A stretch of 64,000 nucleotides of DNA from NCBI GenBank assembly GCA_031400455.1, contig JANNPX010000019.1, forward strand, positions 186,001 to 250,000, in the 5' to 3' direction. The translations under genes and the position numbers were made by a program. Source of the stretch: JANXYW01 sp031400455. GTDB taxonomy: Bacteria > Chloroflexota > Dehalococcoidia > DSTF01 > JACRBR01. The notes under the pieces are model-generated. The model saw nothing but the letters and a program-made list of their open reading frames with translations. It did no database searches and was not told where the DNA came from. Position 1 is the stretch's first letter. Every line of letters starts with the position of its first letter. This document shows positions 42,426-51,191 of this stretch, one piece after another.

Positions 42426-42947
42426 TCAGGCGATTCGGGCGCCCTCCAATTGCAGCAGGCGTGCTTTCATGTCTAATCCACCGCCGAATCCGGTGAGACT
42501 ACCGTTGCTGCCAACGACTCGGTGGCACGGGATGACAATCGGTATCGGGTTGGTGCGCATCGTATTGCCGACCGCGCGCGCTGCGTTCGGGCTGCCGACG
42601 CTGCGCGCCAGATCGGCGTACGTGGCGACCTGACCTCGCGGCACGGCGGCGCAGGCGAGCAGCACCGCACGCCGAAAGGGCGTCACCCACGACAGCTCAA
42701 GTTCGACGTCGAACTTCTTGCGAGTCCCCGAAAGGTAGTCGCCAAGCTGCTTCGTCAAGCCGGCGACCTTCGCCCGGTCGCGGACCAATTCGAACTTGCC
42801 ATGCAGTTCCCGCGTCAGGTCGGCCAGCGCTTCAGGCAGTCGCTTTTCGTCCACATGGAACTTCACAGCTATGAGGCGGCGCCCTTCGCCGACGACCAGC
42901 ATCGAGCCAAAGTCGCTCTTCATGATGTCGAAATATGTGCGTGTCAC
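42426..42947 (-). CDS. ogt: Methylated-DNA-protein cysteine methyltransferase
   Basis: 173 residues. The acceptor motif IPIVIPCHRVVGSNG contains the alkyl-accepting Cys, and TPFRRAVLLACAAVPRGQVATYADLA in two parts is the helix-turn-helix that enters DNA. It removes O6-alkyl groups from guanine. GTG 42947 follows GGAGGTGAT, a near-perfect ribosome site. Confidence 0.93.
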   Translation of the reverse strand: MTRTYFDIMKSDFGSMLVVGEGRRLIAVKFHVDEKRLPEALADLTRELHGKFELVRDRAKVAGLTKQLGDYLSGTRKKFDVELELSWVTPFRRAVLLACAAVPRGQVATYADLARSVGSPNAARAVGNTMRTNPIPIVIPCHRVVGSNGSLTGFGGGLDMKARLLQLEGARIA

Positions 42948-42993
42948 AGGATCACCTCCGTGCGGTCATTGTTCACGCTCGAAGGTGCGCCAG

Positions 42994-44013
42994 CTAGTCA
43001 TTTCCGGACTTCTTGTAGTACTGGATGCCATCATCCATAAACTTCGTGAGGCGCTCTTCCAGCACGAGGTACTCGAGGTGCGATAGTGTCTCGCCGAGCG
43101 CGGCCCGCTGCATCCACGGTGTGAACGTCGCCAGCGTGCCCGTGACCCACTTCACGCGTCCCGCGACATCGAAGCCCGTGCGCGCGCCGTCGCCAACGCA
43201 CTCCAGCATCTCGTCGAGGCGTTCGACATGGTGCTGCTCGATGCTCAGCAGGCGGGCCTTCAAATCCGGAAAGCTGTACTCGTGGGCGGGCAGCACCAGG
43301 TCGACATCCAGATCTTCGAGCCGCTTCAGCGACGCGATGTAGTCGCCGAGCGGGTTGCCTTGCTGCTGCACGTGCATGCTGATGTTCGGCGTGATCGTGG
43401 GGAGTACGTGGTCGCCCGTGAGGATGAACTTCTTGCCGCGTTCCAGGAAGCAGATGTGTCCTGGCGAATGCCCGGGCGTCCACCACACCTCGAAATCGAA
43501 GCGGCCGATATTGATGTGCTCGCCGCCCCAGACGACCTCGTCCGGCTCAACGGGATCGACGAAGGCACGCACGGGCATCGCCGACGTCTTGAGGTCGTCC
43601 ATGCTGTCCTTGGGCACGCCGTGCATGATCAGCCAGTCGCCCATCTGCGCCAGCAATTGGCCGGGGTTCTTGTAGCGCGAGCGGATGAGGTCGCGTTCGC
43701 GTTGGTGGATGATCACCGTCGCGCCGCTGCGCTCCTTCACCTGCCCGGCGAGTCCGTAGTGGTCAGGATGGACGTGCGTAACGAGCAGCGTCTTCAGTTT
43801 GGCGAAGCCGACCCCCGCATCGTTGAGTTGCTGTTCGAGCGCGTCGAAGGCTTCGGGAACGTTCCACCCGGAGTCCACGAGCGTCCAACCGTCGCGACCC
43901 TCGATAAGGTACGGAAGCACCCAGCCAAGAGGATTGTTAGGGATGGGCACGCGGAGCTGGTAGAGACCGTCCATGATCTGGACGGGGTACTTCGTTTCGA
44001 CGGCGGCGGTCAT
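42994..44013 (-). CDS. MBL-fold metallohydrolase
   Basis: 339 residues. LVTHVHPDHYGLAGQV near residue 80 is the THxHxDH metal motif; TPGHSPGHICF and GDHVLPTITPNIS supply further ligands, giving a glyoxalase II/RNase Z-like active site. A C-terminal helical part (from about 240) resembles the added domain seen in LACTB2-like or SoxH-type proteins. Probably a thioesterase-like hydrolase. Confidence 0.87.
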   Translation of the reverse strand: MTAAVETKYPVQIMDGLYQLRVPIPNNPLGWVLPYLIEGRDGWTLVDSGWNVPEAFDALEQQLNDAGVGFAKLKTLLVTHVHPDHYGLAGQVKERSGATVIIHQRERDLIRSRYKNPGQLLAQMGDWLIMHGVPKDSMDDLKTSAMPVRAFVDPVEPDEVVWGGEHINIGRFDFEVWWTPGHSPGHICFLERGKKFILTGDHVLPTITPNISMHVQQQGNPLGDYIASLKRLEDLDVDLVLPAHEYSFPDLKARLLSIEQHHVERLDEMLECVGDGARTGFDVAGRVKWVTGTLATFTPWMQRAALGETLSHLEYLVLEERLTKFMDDGIQYYKKSGND

Positions 44014-44110
44014 CGCTCCATCCCTTCTACGCGGGCGTTAGTCGATGCTTGTGGCTGGAGACAGGGTACCGCCTGATGGTGGTGACAGGGAGGGTGCGCC
44101 CGGCGTGAGC

Positions 44111-44127
44111 GCGGGCTTTCAGCCCGC
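44111..44127 (-). terminator. Hairpin 24 nt downstream of gmd
   Basis: GCGGGCT and AGCCCGC with a 3-nt loop, downstream of the gmd stop. On the minus strand there is no U-tract; the T-run lies on the plus side. It may act as a 3' stabiliser rather than a terminator. Confidence 0.5.
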
Positions 44128-44151
44128 TTTGTCTACGCACCGAGTCGAACG

Positions 44152-45159
44152 CTACGCCGAAGCAGCCTGCAATCGCGCCTCGGCGGCGAGATCGGCGTCG
44201 ACCATCATCTCGATGAGTTGCTGGAACGACACCTGGGGCTTCCACTTGAGCTTCTTCTTCGCCTTTGACGGGTCGGCGATCAGCAGGTCGACTTCGGCCG
44301 GGCGCATGAACTGAGCATCGCTGCGGACGTAGTCCTCCCAGTTCAGCCCGAGGCGTGAGAACGCGACCTCCGCGCACTCCTTGATCTGATGTGTCTCACC
44401 CGTGCCGATCACGTAGTCATCGGGCTCGGACTCCTGCATCATCAAGTGCATCGCGCGCACATAGTCGCCTGCAAAACCCCAGTCGCGGCGCGGCTCAAGG
44501 TTACCGAGCACGAGCTCCTTCTGAAGCCCGAGTTTGATTCGAGCCGCAGCCAGCGTGATCTTGCGTTCGACGAACTCCGGGCCACGGTGCGGCGAGCCGT
44601 GGTTGAAGAGGATGCCGCTGCAGGCGAAGATGTTGTAGCTCTCGCGGTAGTTGACCGTGATGTAGTGGGCGTAGGCCTTCGCGACTCCGTACGGGCTGCG
44701 CGGATGGAACGGGGTATCTTCGTTCTGCGGCGTTCGGCGTACCTTGCCGAACATCTCGCTGCTGGACGCCTGATAAAACTTGATCCCCTTCGCCGACTTG
44801 GATCGCGAAGCGGATGCGCCGGCGCTGAGGCGAATAGCTTCGAGCACGCGGAGCGCGCCCAATCCGGTGATCTCACCCGTCAGCTCGGGCTGGTTCCACG
44901 ACAGCATCACGAAACTGATGGCAGCGAGGTTGTACACCTCGTCGGGATGCACCTTCTGTACGACGTTCATCAGCGAGGCCTGGTCGAGGAGGTCGCCGTC
45001 CACGATATGCACGTCGGGGAGCGTCCGCTCGAGCGTGGCGCGCTTCGGGTTCGCCTGGCCGCGGATCAGTCCGTAGACCTCGTATCCCTGCTTCAGCAGG
45101 TACTCCGAGAGATAGTGTCCGTCCTGACCAGTGATTCCCGTGATGAGCGCGCGTGGCAT
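44152..45159 (-). CDS. gmd: GDP-mannose 4,6-dehydratase
   Basis: 335 residues of extended SDR type. TGITGQDGHYLSEYLL at residues 7-22 binds NADP; QASSSEMFGKVRRTPQNEDTPFHPRSPYGVAK in parts gives the catalytic Ser/Glu/Tyr-x3-Lys; RRDWGFAGDYVRAMHLMMQ follows. It makes GDP-4-keto-6-deoxymannose for rhamnose, fucose or related surface sugars. No other sugar-nucleotide gene is adjacent. AAGGAAGGA precedes ATG 45159. Confidence 0.93.
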   Translation of the reverse strand: MPRALITGITGQDGHYLSEYLLKQGYEVYGLIRGQANPKRATLERTLPDVHIVDGDLLDQASLMNVVQKVHPDEVYNLAAISFVMLSWNQPELTGEITGLGALRVLEAIRLSAGASASRSKSAKGIKFYQASSSEMFGKVRRTPQNEDTPFHPRSPYGVAKAYAHYITVNYRESYNIFACSGILFNHGSPHRGPEFVERKITLAAARIKLGLQKELVLGNLEPRRDWGFAGDYVRAMHLMMQESEPDDYVIGTGETHQIKECAEVAFSRLGLNWEDYVRSDAQFMRPAEVDLLIADPSKAKKKLKWKPQVSFQQLIEMMVDADLAAEARLQAASA

Positions 45160-45241
45160 AAGGCGAAATCCTTCCTTGGGGCTGACGATGTCAAGGAAGG
45201 ATATCGGATGGCTTCCAGCGCAGCACGGGCGGAGTGACCGC

Positions 45242-45247
45242 TACAAT
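45242..45247 (+). promoter_or_regulatory. -10 box before the HAD gene
   Basis: TACAAT ends 5 nt before GTG 45253; weak -35, no Shine-Dalgarno. Confidence 0.42.
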
Positions 45248-45252
45248 CGGGC

Positions 45253-46074
45253 GTGACTTCCGGTGCGATCCGCGCGGTGGTGTTCGACGTGGGCAACACG
45301 CTCTGGTTCGGGGCGCGCTGGCCCGATCCGATCGAGATCGAGCGGCTTCAGGCGGCGCCACTACGATCGATGTTGGCTGGTTGGGGGATGGACATCGGCA
45401 ACTTCGCCGGAGACGTCGTGCGGGAAGTTCATGAGGCAGCCGACGATGCCGAGCGCCTGGAACGTGCGCGCGGATCGCTGCGCGAAGTCGATCTCCCGCT
45501 GCTGATACGTGGGGCGCTCGCGGATCGCGGTGTTGAGATCAACGCGGAGCAAGCAGATGAACTATGGCGCGCCACCTGGATTCTCGAGCGAAACTTCGGC
45601 GTCCAACTCTACCCAGACTCCCTAGACGTGCTGCGCGAGGTGAAGGCGCTGGGCCTCCGTGTCGGCATCAACACGAATCGCCCGTGTACTGGCGCAATGC
45701 ACCTGCCGGGACTACACGACTTCGGAATCGCATCGTACGTCGATGCGGTTGTCTGCTCCGGCGACACGGGCTACGTCAAGCCACACCCATCGACCTTTGA
45801 GCTCGTGCTCGACCGGCTTGGCGTTGCCGCGCACGAGGCGGTGATGGTCGGCGACACCGCCGCGATAGACATGCATGGTGCGAAGGCCCTCGGCATGCAC
45901 ACAGTCCGGAAGCTCAACGGCCGCTACGATCTACCGCCGTGCGACGACGCCGACTACACGATCCATGATCTCGCCGAACTGCTGTCGCTGCCCATCCTCC
46001 CGCGCCGCTCGCTGCCCGTCGTCAGCGCTGAAAGCCTGACGCCGCATGAGGACGCCAACGAGGATCGATACTGA
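45253..46074 (+). CDS. HAD-superfamily hydrolase
   Basis: 273 residues. VVFDVGNTLWFG near residue 8 is motif I (nucleophile Asp; the general acid position is Gly, as in several HAD groups), GINTNRP is motif II, VKPHPSTFELVL gives the Lys of motif III and VMVGDTAAIDMHGAKALGM is motif IV. Probably a small-molecule phosphatase. GTG 45253 follows the -10 box by 5 nt. Confidence 0.87.
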   Translation: MTSGAIRAVVFDVGNTLWFGARWPDPIEIERLQAAPLRSMLAGWGMDIGNFAGDVVREVHEAADDAERLERARGSLREVDLPLLIRGALADRGVEINAEQADELWRATWILERNFGVQLYPDSLDVLREVKALGLRVGINTNRPCTGAMHLPGLHDFGIASYVDAVVCSGDTGYVKPHPSTFELVLDRLGVAAHEAVMVGDTAAIDMHGAKALGMHTVRKLNGRYDLPPCDDADYTIHDLAELLSLPILPRRSLPVVSAESLTPHEDANEDRY

Positions 46075-46081
46075 CGCAGAA

Positions 46082-46110
46082 CTGCGAACCACAAACTACA
46101 AACGGTAAAC
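46082..46110. repeat. AAC-word intergenic tract before recO
   Basis: Short words GAACC, CAAAC, TACAAAC follow each other before the recO start; the last part contains the -10 box TAAACT. Confidence 0.35.
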
Positions 46111-46111
46111 T
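46106..46111 (+). promoter_or_regulatory. -10-like box before recO
   Basis: TAAACT ends 5 nt before ATG 46117; no ribosome site. Confidence 0.38.
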
Positions 46112-46116
46112 TCGCC

Positions 46117-46926
46117 ATGCCCCAGATGCCTCGCGTGTACTCGACTCCGGCGATTGTGTTGCGACAGCGACGGCTGGGTGACGCTGACAAGATCCTCACG
46201 CTGTACACCGCGAATTTCGGCAAGGTGGACGCCGTGGCGAAAGGCCTGCGGAAGGCCAAGAGCCGTATGGCGGGACACGTCGAGCCGTTGGCGCACGCGT
46301 CGTTTCAGCTGGCGAAGGGCAAGACGCTCGACATCGTGACGCAAGTTGAGACGATCGAGTCGTTCCAGGCACTCCGCGACGACCTCGAGCGGATGAGCCG
46401 TGCGCTGTACGCCTGTGAACTCTTGGACAAGTTCACGGAGACGCACGAGACTAACTTCGCGCTGTTCCGACTGCTGCTCGACACGTTGCGCCGGATCGCG
46501 ACGCCGGGCGACATGGATATTGCGACGCGCTTCTACGAGATGGCACTGCTGGATGCGATGGGGTACCGGCCGGAGCTCGAAGAGTGTGTGACGTGCCGCA
46601 CCCGGTTGAAGTCGGTCACGAACTACTGGACGGCCGCCGGTGGGGGCGTCGTTTGCGCGGCGTGCCGAACCGAGGAGATGGCGGTGCGGCCGATCTCGGC
46701 AAACGGCGTGAAGCTGCTCCGCCTCCTCCTGCACGGCCGCTTCGGCGACGTTTCGCGTGTGACGATCGGCGCGGAGCTGGGTGCGGAACTGGAGCGCGCC
46801 ATGCTCGAGTACGTGCGATGGGTTCTGGAGCGCGACGTGCGTTCGGCGGCGTTCATCGATACCCTGCGCAAGCGCCGTCCGGTGCGCAGCCGCGTCATCG
46901 CGGCGACCGGCGTCGATACGGAGTAG
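46117..46926 (+). CDS. recO: DNA repair protein RecO
   Basis: 269 residues. The N-terminal OB fold opens PAIVLRQRRLGDADKILTLYT, and GLRKAKSRMAGHVEPL is the conserved DNA-binding stretch. A C-terminal zinc site is formed by CVTCRT and CAACRT (about residues 157 and 185). RecO loads RecA with RecR in recombinational repair. It is followed after 19 nt by a small zinc-ribbon gene. Confidence 0.93.
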   Translation: MPQMPRVYSTPAIVLRQRRLGDADKILTLYTANFGKVDAVAKGLRKAKSRMAGHVEPLAHASFQLAKGKTLDIVTQVETIESFQALRDDLERMSRALYACELLDKFTETHETNFALFRLLLDTLRRIATPGDMDIATRFYEMALLDAMGYRPELEECVTCRTRLKSVTNYWTAAGGGVVCAACRTEEMAVRPISANGVKLLRLLLHGRFGDVSRVTIGAELGAELERAMLEYVRWVLERDVRSAAFIDTLRKRRPVRSRVIAATGVDTE

Positions 46927-46945
46927 TTGGTTCAGGGGACGATGC

Positions 46946-47359
46946 ATGCCGGTGTATGAATATTTCTGCAAGTCCTGCGACGGCGTCTTCGAGGCGATTC
47001 GACCGATCGCGAAGGCGTCGGAGCCTTCTCCGTGCCCCGTCTGTGCGAAGAAGGCGCAGCGGATGCCGCCATCCTCGTTTTCGGCGTTCACGATGCGCGA
47101 GGGCTACCCGCGGGCGATCCCCGACCGGGGGACGTACTGGCACCTGGGCAAGGAAGTGAAGCGCCCTGTGAGCGGGCCGACGCGGATGAATGAGCACCCC
47201 GAGATCAACAAGCCCGAACCAAAGCGGCGCAGGTCTAAAGGCGAGCTGGAGATCAACACGGAGCGCCGACGGATCGCGGCGAAGGAGCGGTCGCAGAAGC
47301 GCAAAGACGGAGTGCCGGAGATCATCGACCGCTCGAAGCGGGCGGGCGACGACGACTAG
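46946..47359 (+). CDS. FmdB-type zinc-ribbon protein with basic tail
   Basis: 137 residues. MPVYEYFCKSCDGVFEAI and CPVCAKKAQRMPPSSFSAF form the FmdB regulator-type zinc ribbon. The second half is highly charged (KRRRSKGELEINTERRRIAAKE in parts), likely a basic coiled helix that could bind nucleic acid. ATG 46946 has CAGGGG upstream. The stop overlaps the converging ligase-like gene by 4 nt. Confidence 0.82.
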   Translation: MPVYEYFCKSCDGVFEAIRPIAKASEPSPCPVCAKKAQRMPPSSFSAFTMREGYPRAIPDRGTYWHLGKEVKRPVSGPTRMNEHPEINKPEPKRRRSKGELEINTERRRIAAKERSQKRKDGVPEIIDRSKRAGDDD

Positions 47360-48423
47360 GCTTCGAGCACGCAGTCGGACGCCGAGAGATCCGGGCGAAG
47401 CGCGCAGAAGATCGGGAAGCGCAGGTGTCCGTCGCGCGACCACTCGCTGAAGCGGATCCGGCATACAGCCTCGGGACGTGTCCAGTAGATCAGGCGCGGG
47501 ATCTGCGGGGTGTCGTGGAAGGGTGACTGCTCTTCGTGCAGCGGCTCCATGCGGGCAATCAGCTGCTTCGCCTCACGATCGCTCAAGCCGCCCGTGACGG
47601 CCCCCACGTACTCCAGGCGACCATCGATGTAGCCGCCGAGCAGGAGTTGGCTGAACGGCTCGCCCCGCCTGCGGGCTCCGCCAATCGTGTAGCCACCGAC
47701 GACGAAATCACCGCTCTGGAGCGCTCGGATTTGCAGCCAGTTGTTCGAGCGTTGGCCGGGTGTGTAGATGCTGTTCTTCTGTTTGGCAACGACCCCTTCG
47801 AGCTTCTTCTCCAGCACCGCGTCATAGAACGCGATGCCCTCGTCGTCGACGAAGTCGACGGCGGCGAACTCCGGACTGGGCTTGATGATCTCGTGGAGCC
47901 GGTTCTTTCGTTGCCAGAGCGGACGATCCATGAGCGAACGTCCGTCGAGCCAGAGCACGTCCGACGCCTGGTACATCATCTGTCCCGGCTGACGCTTGAT
48001 CTTGAACTCCGGTGGAAGGTCCGCGAGGGGTCCGGCCCCGCTGGCGTCCGCCATCGCCAGCAGGCGCGGGCGCAGCAAGTCGAATGCGGGCTGGCCCTGC
48101 GGGTCGATGGCGATGATTTCGCCGTCAAAGATCGCATCGACGGCGCGCACTCCTTCGGCGATCGCCGTCAGTTCCGGGAAGTACGGCGTCAGATCGCGTC
48201 CGTTGCGCGCGCGCAACTGCACGATGCCGTCGTGTACGTAAGCCATCGCCCGCAACCCGCCCCACATCAGCTCGAAGATGTGATCGGTCGAGTCGAACGG
48301 CTCGGGCGCTTCAGCCGCGAGCATGGGCTGGATGGCGTGGGGCATGCGCTCCGTGCCGGACGCGTGGCCCGGGAGAGCGCGGTCGATGCGAGCCGTGACG
48401 CCGTCGCGGGAGGAAGGCGTCAT
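47356..48423 (-). CDS. LigD-type ATP-dependent ligase homologue lacking the catalytic lysine
   Basis: 355 residues. The order of motifs matches the LigD ligase domain plus OB fold: motif I region HIFELMWGGLRA (residues 48-59), RNGRDLTPYFPEL, motif III IFDGEIIAID, IIIa SDVLWLDGRSL, motif IV EGVVAKQKNSIYTPG, and LLLGGYIDGRLEYVGAVTGG. In active ligases motif I reads KWDG; here the nucleophile Lys is Met53 and the Asp is Gly55. Motif V, normally Lys-x-Lys after the Trp, reads WLQIRA. It should not form ligase-AMP. ATG 48423 overlaps the ku stop (ATGA), so it is made with Ku; a structural role in end joining is inference. Confidence 0.87.
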   Translation of the reverse strand: MTPSSRDGVTARIDRALPGHASGTERMPHAIQPMLAAEAPEPFDSTDHIFELMWGGLRAMAYVHDGIVQLRARNGRDLTPYFPELTAIAEGVRAVDAIFDGEIIAIDPQGQPAFDLLRPRLLAMADASGAGPLADLPPEFKIKRQPGQMMYQASDVLWLDGRSLMDRPLWQRKNRLHEIIKPSPEFAAVDFVDDEGIAFYDAVLEKKLEGVVAKQKNSIYTPGQRSNNWLQIRALQSGDFVVGGYTIGGARRRGEPFSQLLLGGYIDGRLEYVGAVTGGLSDREAKQLIARMEPLHEEQSPFHDTPQIPRLIYWTRPEAVCRIRFSEWSRDGHLRFPIFCALRPDLSASDCVLEA

Positions 48424-49271
48424 CCGGCGCGCCTGCGGCGCGGCTTGGTGGCGGTCTCGGCTTCGTCGGGCTCGGTGGCCTTCTCGGCGGCAGCGCCGGC
48501 CCTTTCGCGCCGTGCCGCCTCCACACTGGCGCGCAAAGCCTCCATGAGATCCGTGACCTTGCCGGCGACCGGCGCTGGTCGCTTGATCTCCTGTCCCTCG
48601 GACTTGCGCTCGATCAGCTCCAGCAGCGCCTCGCGGTAGTTGTCGTGATACTTCTCCGGCTCGAAGTTGCCGGTGAGCATGTCGACGAGCGACTTCGCCA
48701 TCTGAAGCTCTTTTTCGCCTAGGGCGACATCGCCCGGGACCTCGATGTCTTCCGTGGCGCGGATCTCGTCGGCGTAGAACATCGTCTCGAGCGAGATCGT
48801 GTTGTTGTAGACGCGTAGCGTGCAGAGCTGCTCTTTCTGGCGCAGTGTGACTTTGGCTAGCGCCACGAGCTTCGAATCCTTGAGCACTTCGCGCAGCAGG
48901 GCGAACGGCTTGCCGCCGACTTTCTCCGGCTCCAGGTAGTAGGTCTTCTGGTAGTAGATGGGGTCGATCTGGTCTGACGGCACAAAATCGGTGATCTCGA
49001 TGGTGTGCGTCGTGTCGACCGGAACCTTGTCGAAATCCTCCGGCTCCATGATCACGTACTGGTCGGGTGCGATCTCGTAGCCGCGCGCAACATCGTTCCA
49101 CTCGATGACGGCATCGTCTTCGGGACAGTAGCGCTGCTGTTTGATGCGGGCGCCGTCCTTCTTGTGGAGGAGATTGAACGAGACATCCTTCTCGTCGGTG
49201 GCGGTGTACAGCTTGATCGGGATGGACACCATCCCGAAGCTCACCGCGCCCTTCCAAATTGCACGAGGCAT
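48420..49271 (-). CDS. ku: Ku protein, bacterial NHEJ
   Basis: 283 residues. MPRAIWKGAVSFGMVSIPIKLYTAT in parts, RYCPEDDAVIEWNDVARGYEI, ITDFVPSDQIDPIYYQKTYYLEP and LEKYHDNYREALLELI-like EPEKYHDNYREALLELIE are diagnostic. A dimer threads onto double-strand ends and recruits the ligase. The C-terminal 50 residues are Ala/Glu/Arg-rich, ending KPRRRRAG. ATG 49271 has GGGAGAAA upstream. Coupled with the ligase-like gene. Confidence 0.95.
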   Translation of the reverse strand: MPRAIWKGAVSFGMVSIPIKLYTATDEKDVSFNLLHKKDGARIKQQRYCPEDDAVIEWNDVARGYEIAPDQYVIMEPEDFDKVPVDTTHTIEITDFVPSDQIDPIYYQKTYYLEPEKVGGKPFALLREVLKDSKLVALAKVTLRQKEQLCTLRVYNNTISLETMFYADEIRATEDIEVPGDVALGEKELQMAKSLVDMLTGNFEPEKYHDNYREALLELIERKSEGQEIKRPAPVAGKVTDLMEALRASVEAARRERAGAAAEKATEPDEAETATKPRRRRAG

Positions 49272-49345
49272 CGTATTTCTCCCTGAGCGTACCGCTCGAC
49301 AGCCTGCCTGCCGCTGCGTGTAGCTTCCCTTACGGCTGGAACTCC

Positions 49346-49351
49346 TGTCAA
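49346..49351 (-). promoter_or_regulatory. TTGACA box upstream of ku
   Basis: TTGACA on the minus strand about 75 nt upstream of ATG 49271; no convincing -10 at normal spacing. Confidence 0.25.
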
Positions 49352-49436
49352 TGAGTGGATTCGCGTGGCATTCGCCTGCGCCCCGCGCGTCCATCACAAT
49401 GAGTATCGCCGTAGCGCCGTGGTGCTGGAGAAGAGC

Positions 49437-50306
49437 GTGACAGAAAGCGAACGTGCCCGCACACTTCATAACGAGTTGCTATCGACGGCCGAACTGCGGC
49501 TGCCCGCCGGCGTCGTCGGCATCGACGCCGGGATGACGCTGACGAAGGTCGCGCGCGTCACGGCGGACGGCATCGCGCTTACGTCGGCGGAGACGAGGAT
49601 AGGGCAGGCGGCCGCGGGCGAGCTCGATAACTCCACGCGCGTCGGCGTCACGGGCGCACGACTCGGAGACATCGCCGACGCCGGCGTCGTTCGCGTGCAG
49701 GAGATCGACGCTGCGGCGCGAGGTGTCGTCGCACTGCTGCAGTCAGAGAGCCGGCTTGGTGACGGGCAGTTCGTGATGGCGCTGCTGGGGACGGGCACCG
49801 CGTTTGCGGCCGTGCGCGGCGACAGCGTCACGCATCTGGGCGGCACCCCGCTGGGAGGCGGATCATTCGCTGGCATCGCACGCCGCGTCGACCCGTCGTT
49901 GACGTACGCAGCGGTGCTGGCCGCCGCGGGGCGTGGCGATCGGCGCCGGGTCGATGAGATGATCTCCGACGTCTATCCGGGCGGCATCGGCCGGATCGGC
50001 CCGGACCTGACGGCGGCGCACCTGGCGAAGCGCGGGGACAGCTCGCCTGACGACTTCTTCGCGGGACTGCTCAACTTGCATGGCGAGAACATCGCGCAGA
50101 TCGGCGCGTCACGAGCGATCATCGCGAACATCCGCCGCATCGTGCTGGCGGGCGGCTTCGCGCACGGCAACGTTCCTCTCGTGGAGTCGATTACGGCGAT
50201 GGCGGCGCTGTTCGGCGTCAGCGTCGAGGTTGCGCCCGTGCCGGGGTTCGTCGGCGCGATCGGCGCGGCGTTCGTGGCGGCCGAGACCGAGATGCACGCG
50301 GCGTAG
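49437..50306 (+). CDS. Type II pantothenate kinase-like protein
   Basis: 289 residues of ASKHA fold. GVVGIDAGMTLTKVARV near residue 27, MALLGTGTAFAAV near residue 115, HLGGTPLGGGSFAGIAR near residue 133 and IVLAGGFAHGN near residue 238 match the CoaW/Fumble family that phosphorylates pantothenate, the first step to CoA. GTG 49437 with GGAG 6 nt upstream is preferred; GTG 49365 is an alternative. Confidence 0.85.
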   Translation: MTESERARTLHNELLSTAELRLPAGVVGIDAGMTLTKVARVTADGIALTSAETRIGQAAAGELDNSTRVGVTGARLGDIADAGVVRVQEIDAAARGVVALLQSESRLGDGQFVMALLGTGTAFAAVRGDSVTHLGGTPLGGGSFAGIARRVDPSLTYAAVLAAAGRGDRRRVDEMISDVYPGGIGRIGPDLTAAHLAKRGDSSPDDFFAGLLNLHGENIAQIGASRAIIANIRRIVLAGGFAHGNVPLVESITAMAALFGVSVEVAPVPGFVGAIGAAFVAAETEMHAA

Positions 50307-50327
50307 CCGCACTAGCACGGAGGCTCT

Positions 50328-51191
50328 ATGAAGATCGGCGTCGTGTTCCCGCAGTCGGAGATCGGCAACGACCCACTGGTCATTCGTGACTACGCGCAGG
50401 CTGCGGAGCAGCTCGGCTACCACCACGTCCTCGTGTTCGATCACGTGCTCGGCGCGCACCCCGATCGATTTCAGTTTCGCGCGCCTTACACGTACCAGAC
50501 GCCGTTTCACGAGCCGTTCGTGCTGTTCGGCTATCTGGCGGCGGTGACGGCGAAGCTTGAGTTGACGACCGGCGTGATCATCCTGCCGCAGCGGCAGGCG
50601 GCTCTTGTCGCCAAGCAAGCGGCGGCGGTGGATGTGCTCTCGGGTGGACGTATGCGCCTGGGCGTCGGCATCGGCTGGAACCACGTGGAGTACGAAGCAC
50701 TCGGCCAGAACTTCCACAACCGTGGCCGCCGCATCGAGGAGCAGATCGCACTGATGCGCCAGCTCTGGAGCGGTGAACTGATCGATTTCGACGGGCGGTA
50801 CGAGAAGGTGCTCCAGGCCGGCATCTGTCCGTTGCCGGTGCAGCGCCCAATCCCCGTGTGGATGGGCGGCGGCGCGGACGCCGTCCTGCGCCGCATCGCC
50901 AAGCTCGCGGACGGGTGGTTCCCTCAGTTCCAACCCGGACCGCAGGCTGCCGGGGCGCTGGAGAAGTTGCGCGGCTATATCAGCGATGCCGGCCGCAAGG
51001 CCGAAGACGTTGGCATCGAAGGGCGGATCAGCCTGTACAACACGCCGGAAGACCAACTCGGTGCGGCGTTGGAAGGCTGGCGCGATCTCGGCGCGACGCA
51101 CGTCTCGTTCAACACAATGAACGCGGGACTGGCATCACCGCGCGATCATATCGAGGCGATCCGCCGGTTGCGCGAGACCACCGGCGCATGA
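50328..51191 (+). CDS. LLM-class F420-dependent oxidoreductase
   Basis: 287 residues. MKIGVVFPQSEIGNDP, HVLVFDHVLGAHP, LSGGRMRLGVGIGWNHVEYEAL and PLPVQRPIPVWMGGGADAVLRR are typical of the F420-type luciferase-like subgroup. GGAGG precedes ATG 50328. Its stop overlaps the phosphotransferase start (ATGA). Substrate unknown. Confidence 0.9.
   Translation: MKIGVVFPQSEIGNDPLVIRDYAQAAEQLGYHHVLVFDHVLGAHPDRFQFRAPYTYQTPFHEPFVLFGYLAAVTAKLELTTGVIILPQRQAALVAKQAAAVDVLSGGRMRLGVGIGWNHVEYEALGQNFHNRGRRIEEQIALMRQLWSGELIDFDGRYEKVLQAGICPLPVQRPIPVWMGGGADAVLRRIAKLADGWFPQFQPGPQAAGALEKLRGYISDAGRKAEDVGIEGRISLYNTPEDQLGAALEGWRDLGATHVSFNTMNAGLASPRDHIEAIRRLRETTGA

Noticed and set aside
47356..49257. One 633-residue minus-strand frame covering ligase and ku
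   Set aside because: Its N-terminal half is an out-of-frame reading of the ku gene; the real genes overlap by 4 nt with their own starts.
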